Source of the DNA: Alphaproteobacteria bacterium HT1-32 | GTDB lineage: Bacteria; Pseudomonadota; Alphaproteobacteria; Rhodospirillales; HT1-32 | Direction of reading: 5' to 3' | NCBI GenBank assembly: GCA_009649675.1 | Contig: WJPL01000002.1 | Location: 496,001 to 560,000 of the forward strand | DNA: 64,000 bases | In this document: positions 59,975 to 64,000 of the stretch, in pieces | How positions within the stretch are numbered: position 1 is the first letter of the stretch | Layout of the letters: each line of letters opens with the position of its first letter | The notes under the pieces: generated by a model | What the model was told of the DNA's origin: nothing | Databases searched by the model: none | The model's input: the letters and a program-made list of their open reading frames with translations, nothing else | Program-made: the position numbers and the translations under genes

Positions 59975-62572
59975 ATGAACGTCGTCGTCGTCGAATCACC
60001 CGCCAAGGCAAAGACCATCAACAAGTATCTCGGCAAGGACTATGTGGTTCTTGCGTCCTTCGGGCATGTCCGGGATTTGCCGCCAAAAGACGGGTCCGTC
60101 GACCCGGACCAGGACTTCAATATGCTGTGGCAGGTTCAGCCTGATTCCGAACGGCATCTGAAAGAAATCACCAAAGCGGTCAAGGGCGCCGACAAACTGT
60201 TTCTCGCAACCGATCCGGATCGTGAAGGTGAAGCCATCTCCTGGCATGTGCTGGAAGAATTGCAGCGGCGCAAGGCACTGAAGAATGTCGATGTGAAGCG
60301 GGTGGTGTTCAACGAGATTACAAAAACCGCTGTTACCACGGCAATGCAGAACCCCCGCGATATTGATCGCCCTCTGGTCGATGCCTATCTGGCGCGCCGG
60401 GCGCTCGATTATCTCGTTGGCTTTACCCTGTCGCCGATCCTCTGGCGCAAGCTGCCGAAGTCCCGCAGTGCCGGGCGTGTGCAGTCTGTTGCGCTCAGGC
60501 TGGTCTGTGAACGGGAAGCCGAGATTGAAGTCTTCAAGCCGCAGGAATACTGGTCGGTTACGGCACGTCTCGCGAATGGCGCGAAAGCCGAGTTTGATGC
60601 CCGTCTGGCGCGGATTGACGGTAAAAGACTGGATAAGTTCGAGCTTGGGAATGCCGGTTCTGCCGAGACGGCGGCTGATCTGATCAAAAGTTCTCCGCTG
60701 AGTGTGACCTCTGTTGAGAAGAAGCGCACACAGCGTCGCCCGCAACCGCCGTTCACTACCTCGACCCTGCAGCAGGAAGCGGCACGAAAGCTGTATTTCG
60801 GTGCCAAGCGGACAATGCAACTGGCGCAGAAATTATACGAAGGTATGACGCTGGATGGTGAGACCGTTGGTCTGATCACCTATATGCGTACCGATGGTGT
60901 GCAGATGGCGAATGAAGCCATCGAAGCCTGTCGTACACATATCGGCGGCAATTACGGATCGAATTACGTTCCGAAAGAGCCCCGGATATACAAGACCAAG
61001 GCAAAGAATGCGCAGGAAGCCCATGAGGCTATCCGCCCGACCGATGTGACTCGCACACCGGAAATGATGCGCAAATATCTCGATCAGGATCAGCAGCGGC
61101 TTTACGAGCTGATCTGGCTGCGGACCATCGCCAGTCAGATGGAAGCCGCGCAGATTGATCAGGTCGGTGTTGATATCGATACGAAAGACGGCAAGGCCGG
61201 CTTGCGGGCAACGGGGTCAACCATCGCGTTTGACGGTTTTCTCAAGGTCTATCGGGAAGGCATGGACGACAGCGACGGAGACGATGACGACCGGCGTCTG
61301 CCGCCCCTGAATGAAGGCGAGGCGATTGACCTGCGTGAAGTCCTGCCGGAACAGCATTTTACACAGCCACCACCACGTTATTCCGAGGCCAGTCTGGTCA
61401 AGAAGATGGAAGAGCTCGGTATCGGCCGTCCGTCGACCTATGCGTCTGTTCTCTCCGTCCTGCAGGACCGTGGTTATGTCCGGCTTGATAATCGCCGTTT
61501 CATTCCGGAAGACATGGGGCGTCTGGTCACGACTTTCCTGACGAACTTTTTTGAACGTTATATTCAGTACAATTTCACCGCCGATCTGGAAAACAAGCTG
61601 GATGAAATTTCGGCAGACCGGGTGAATTACAAGGTTGTGCTGCACGAATTCTGGGACGCCTTCCATCAGGCTGTTGATGGCGCAAAAGACCTGACAATCA
61701 CCAATGTCATTGATGCGCTGGATGAGGCGCTGGGGCCGCATTTCTTCCCGGAGACCGAGGAAAACCAGGCCCCGCGCAACTGCCCCTCATGCGATGACGG
61801 ACGGCTTGGCCTGAAGCTTGGCAAGTTCGGAGCCTTTATCGGCTGCTCGAATTATCCGGAATGCAAACATACCCGTAAGCTGGAGATTCTCGGCGACGGC
61901 GAGGATGACGGTGCGATCGCGGCGGATGGTCCGGTAGAACTGGGGGAAGACCCGGAAACCGGCAAGATGATCACCCTGCGCAAAGGGCCGTACGGTCATT
62001 ATGTCCAGCTGGGTGAGCCGGAAGAAAAGAAGAAGCCGAAACGCGCGTCCCTGCCGAAGGGGCTGGCACCGGCAGATGTTGATCTGGAAAAAGCGATCGG
62101 TCTTTTACGCCTGCCGCGTGATGTCGGACCGCATCCGGAAACCGGTGAAATGATTCAGGCCGGCCTTGGACGTTTCGGGCCCTACCTGAAATATGATGGC
62201 GGGTTTACCTCGCTGCCGGCGGATGATGATCTGCTGAGCATCGGGCTGAACCGGGCTGTGACGATTATTGCCGAGGCGCAGGCGAAGAAAGGCGGCGGCA
62301 AGGCGATTGATCTTGGTGCCCACCCTGATGACAAGAAGCCTGTGAAAATCAAATCCGGCCGTTTCGGGCCCTATGCAGAGCATGGCAAAATCCGTGCGAC
62401 CCTGCCCAAGGGTACTGAAATGGACAGCGTGACGCTGGAACAGGCGGTGGAGCTGATTGCTGCGAAGGCGGCCAAGGGTGGTAAAACCACCAAGGCCAAA
62501 ACCACCAAGGCGAAGACGACGAAAGCAAAAACCACCAAGGCCAAGCCCAAGACGCGCGAGAGCGCAGCCTGA
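59975..62572 (+). CDS. topA: DNA topoisomerase I TopA
   Basis: 865 aa. Toprim: VVVESPAKAKTINKYLG and DPDREGEAISWHV; active-site Tyr in GLITYMRTDGVQMA; PSTYASVLSVLQDRGYV; then one clear CxxC zinc ribbon (CPSCDDG...CSNYPEC) and three C-terminal repeats with the FGPY pattern (GRFGPYLKYDG, GRFGPYAEHGK). Ends in KTTKA repeats (62483-62542). ATG 59975 gives the conserved MNVVVVESPAKAK start; 59966 is possible. dprA-topA-rnr order is common in alphaproteobacteria. Confidence 0.97.
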   Translation: MNVVVVESPAKAKTINKYLGKDYVVLASFGHVRDLPPKDGSVDPDQDFNMLWQVQPDSERHLKEITKAVKGADKLFLATDPDREGEAISWHVLEELQRRKALKNVDVKRVVFNEITKTAVTTAMQNPRDIDRPLVDAYLARRALDYLVGFTLSPILWRKLPKSRSAGRVQSVALRLVCEREAEIEVFKPQEYWSVTARLANGAKAEFDARLARIDGKRLDKFELGNAGSAETAADLIKSSPLSVTSVEKKRTQRRPQPPFTTSTLQQEAARKLYFGAKRTMQLAQKLYEGMTLDGETVGLITYMRTDGVQMANEAIEACRTHIGGNYGSNYVPKEPRIYKTKAKNAQEAHEAIRPTDVTRTPEMMRKYLDQDQQRLYELIWLRTIASQMEAAQIDQVGVDIDTKDGKAGLRATGSTIAFDGFLKVYREGMDDSDGDDDDRRLPPLNEGEAIDLREVLPEQHFTQPPPRYSEASLVKKMEELGIGRPSTYASVLSVLQDRGYVRLDNRRFIPEDMGRLVTTFLTNFFERYIQYNFTADLENKLDEISADRVNYKVVLHEFWDAFHQAVDGAKDLTITNVIDALDEALGPHFFPETEENQAPRNCPSCDDGRLGLKLGKFGAFIGCSNYPECKHTRKLEILGDGEDDGAIAADGPVELGEDPETGKMITLRKGPYGHYVQLGEPEEKKKPKRASLPKGLAPADVDLEKAIGLLRLPRDVGPHPETGEMIQAGLGRFGPYLKYDGGFTSLPADDDLLSIGLNRAVTIIAEAQAKKGGGKAIDLGAHPDDKKPVKIKSGRFGPYAEHGKIRATLPKGTEMDSVTLEQAVELIAAKAAKGGKTTKAKTTKAKTTKAKTTKAKPKTRESAA
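62483..62542 (+). repeat. Four 15-bp tandem repeats encoding KTTKA in the TopA tail
   Basis: Four copies of a 15-bp unit close to AAAACCACCAAGGCC encode KTTKA x4 at the TopA C-terminus. Lysine-rich tails are common on bacterial topoisomerase I and probably bind DNA; copy number may vary between strains. Confidence 0.85.
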
Positions 62573-62583
62573 GGCGGACGCCC

Positions 62584-64000
62584 GTGGCCGACAAACAGAA
62601 GTCCGTTCCTTTTCCAAGCCGGGAGCAGGTCGCCGAATTCATCAGGCTTTCGCCTGGCAAGGTTGGGAAAAGGGAAATTGCGCGTGCCTTCCACATTCGT
62701 GGACAGGATCGCCCGCTGCTGAAGAAACTGCTTCGGCAGATGGAAAAGGACGGCATGCTGGAAAAAGGTGATCGCAAGAGTTTCCGTCAGCCCGGAGATC
62801 TGCCCTCCGTCACGGTTCTGAAAATTTCACGGATCGACAAGGACGGAGAGCTGTTCGCCATTCCGGTCAGCTGGGAAGGTGAGGGAGACGGGCCAGAGGT
62901 CAATATTGTCAGTATTGGTCGTGGCAGTGCGCCGGGTCTGAACGACAAGGTCCTCGCCCGTTGTGACAAGGATGGTGAAGGCGGCTATCGCGGCAAGGTG
63001 ATCCGGCGGCTGGAACGCCAGACGCCGGGTATTCTGGCAGTTGCCCGTCAGGATGCGGCGGGGAACTGGCGGCTGAAATCGATCGACCGGCGGGATCGCG
63101 ATGAATTCGCCGCTGTCGGGCGTCTGCCGGCAGATCTGGTCGCCGGGACGATGGTTCGCGCTGAAGTGCTGAATGGTCGTGAACTCGGATTGAAACCGGC
63201 AAAGATCGTTGAAGTTCTGGGGGATATGTCCGGCCCCGGAGCGATCACCGATATCGTTATCAAGCGACATGGCATTCTGGATGTGTTTCCGGATGCCGCG
63301 ACGCAGGAAGCGGAAAAGGCGAAGGCTGCACCGCCTGAAGGCCGGGTGGATTTGCGCAAGGTACCGCTGGTCACGATTGACGGTGAGGATGCCCGCGACT
63401 TTGACGATGCCGTTTTTGCGGAACCGGATGACGATCCGGACAATCCCGGTGGTTTTCATCTGATTATCGCGATTGCTGATGTGGCCTGGTATGTCCGGCC
63501 GGGAAGTCCGCTGGACAAGGCTGCCTTTGAACGCGGCAATTCCACCTATTTCCCGGATCGTGCCGTTCCGATGTTGCCGGAAGTGCTGTCGAATGGCTGG
63601 TGCTCGCTGATGCCGCGGGAGGACCGGCCCTGCATGGTGGCGCATATCTGGATCAGTGCGAAAGGCGCCATTCTTCGCAGCCGGATAGAGCGGGGACTGA
63701 TGAACTCGGTTGCCCGGCTGACCTATAAACAGGTTCAGAGGGCGCAGGACGGCTTTCCCGACCCGGACGTGGAGGTGTTGCTCAAACCGGTCATTGCGCC
63801 GCTGTACGATGCCTTCAGGGCGCTGGAGACGGCACGCCGGTCCCGGGGAGTGATGGAACTCGACCTTCCGGAACGTCAGATCATTCTGAATGAAGAGGGC
63901 GCGGTTGACCGCATTCAGCCGCGTGAGCGCCTCGACAGCCACAAGCTGATCGAGGAATTCATGATCTGCGCCAATGTGGCGGTTGCCGATGCCCTGGTGA
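62584..64000 (+). CDS. rnr: Ribonuclease R, N-terminal part (continues past the right edge)
   Basis: Open frame from GTG 62584 to the window end, 472 codons without a stop. RNase R is a processive 3'-5' exoribonuclease. N-terminal winged-helix (REQVAEFIRLSPGKVGKREIARAF), cold-shock domains, then the RNB catalytic domain: VTIDGEDARDFDDAVFAE with the metal-binding aspartates, AIADVAWYVRPGSPLD, and FPDRAVPMLPEVLSNGWCSL. The start lies 11 bp after topA with GAGGCGG upstream. The S1 domain and C-terminus are outside the window. Confidence 0.95.
   Translation, partial: MADKQKSVPFPSREQVAEFIRLSPGKVGKREIARAFHIRGQDRPLLKKLLRQMEKDGMLEKGDRKSFRQPGDLPSVTVLKISRIDKDGELFAIPVSWEGEGDGPEVNIVSIGRGSAPGLNDKVLARCDKDGEGGYRGKVIRRLERQTPGILAVARQDAAGNWRLKSIDRRDRDEFAAVGRLPADLVAGTMVRAEVLNGRELGLKPAKIVEVLGDMSGPGAITDIVIKRHGILDVFPDAATQEAEKAKAAPPEGRVDLRKVPLVTIDGEDARDFDDAVFAEPDDDPDNPGGFHLIIAIADVAWYVRPGSPLDKAAFERGNSTYFPDRAVPMLPEVLSNGWCSLMPREDRPCMVAHIWISAKGAILRSRIERGLMNSVARLTYKQVQRAQDGFPDPDVEVLLKPVIAPLYDAFRALETARRSRGVMELDLPERQIILNEEGAVDRIQPRERLDSHKLIEEFMICANVAVADALV

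Noticed and set aside
62827-63942. 371-codon minus-strand open frame
   Set aside because: Shadow of rnr, which has intact RNB motifs and runs to the window end.

Overview
The window is chromosomal DNA from a GC-rich alphaproteobacterium, probably a free-living, PHA-storing member near the Rhodospirillales. Evidence for this: a DUF1013/TrcR-type cell-cycle regulator, GapR, DUF1192, an alphaproteobacterial three-polypeptide transhydrogenase (pntAA-pntAB-pntB, as in Rhodospirillum rubrum), an intracellular PHB depolymerase with a Cys nucleophile, a MocR regulator, and a TRAP transporter linked to a proline-racemase-family enzyme. The species cannot be fixed from sequence reading alone. No rRNA, tRNA, insertion sequence or CRISPR array was recognised.

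Layout. 1-6050: conserved block cpoB(end)-tilS-ftsH-folP-glmM. 6080-9591: phzF-like gene, a divergent MocR regulator, a DUF1127 peptide and an EamA exporter, with shared CAATTG sites. 9597-15565: arsenate-reductase-like ArsC, a tight operon (Ser/Thr dehydratase, GNAT, AlaX tRNA editing, GNAT, SLC13 permease), then an arsR-arsI pair. 15591-17185: purE-purK. 17293-25580: a degenerate GGDEF protein, two DUF465 peptides, ubiX, an acyl-CoA synthetase divergent from an SDR, a receiver/HPt-like protein, TrcR, a quinone oxidoreductase and DUF1192. 25581-26120 has no protein gene but holds a likely small RNA with a strong terminator, and a second terminator just before metY. 26121-32243: metY-hydrolase-thioesterase, gapR, UDP-sugar epimerase, a pseudo-receiver, a class II glutaminase, DUF6356 and an Lrp regulator. 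32247-37344: fadD, pepF and an AarF/ABC1 kinase.

37345-39194 is the one clearly foreign stretch: a very AT-rich three-gene cassette (one soluble protein and two small membrane proteins, none recognised) lying between GC-rich core genes. It is the best candidate for an undescribed system. 39249-44058 returns to core sequence: a large uncharacterised protein, then the transhydrogenase operon. 44129-48158 (minus) is a dctPQM TRAP transporter with a Ser/Cys proline-racemase-family enzyme, probably for hydroxyproline-type substrates. 48462-54157 (minus) reads phaZ, hybrid histidine kinase, PleD-type diguanylate cyclase. 54270-64000: a TPR-methyltransferase fusion (minus), then pyrB, a catalytically dead pyrC', plsY, dprA, topA and the start of rnr, which runs off the right edge.

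Several genes work together. PyrB probably assembles with the inactive PyrC'. The histidine kinase and PleD overlap and likely form one c-di-GMP signalling path. PurE/PurK catalyse consecutive purine steps. AlaX and the dehydratase may limit serine toxicity in translation. Start codons were moved from the longest open frame where a Shine-Dalgarno sequence or family alignment favoured it; each case is noted.
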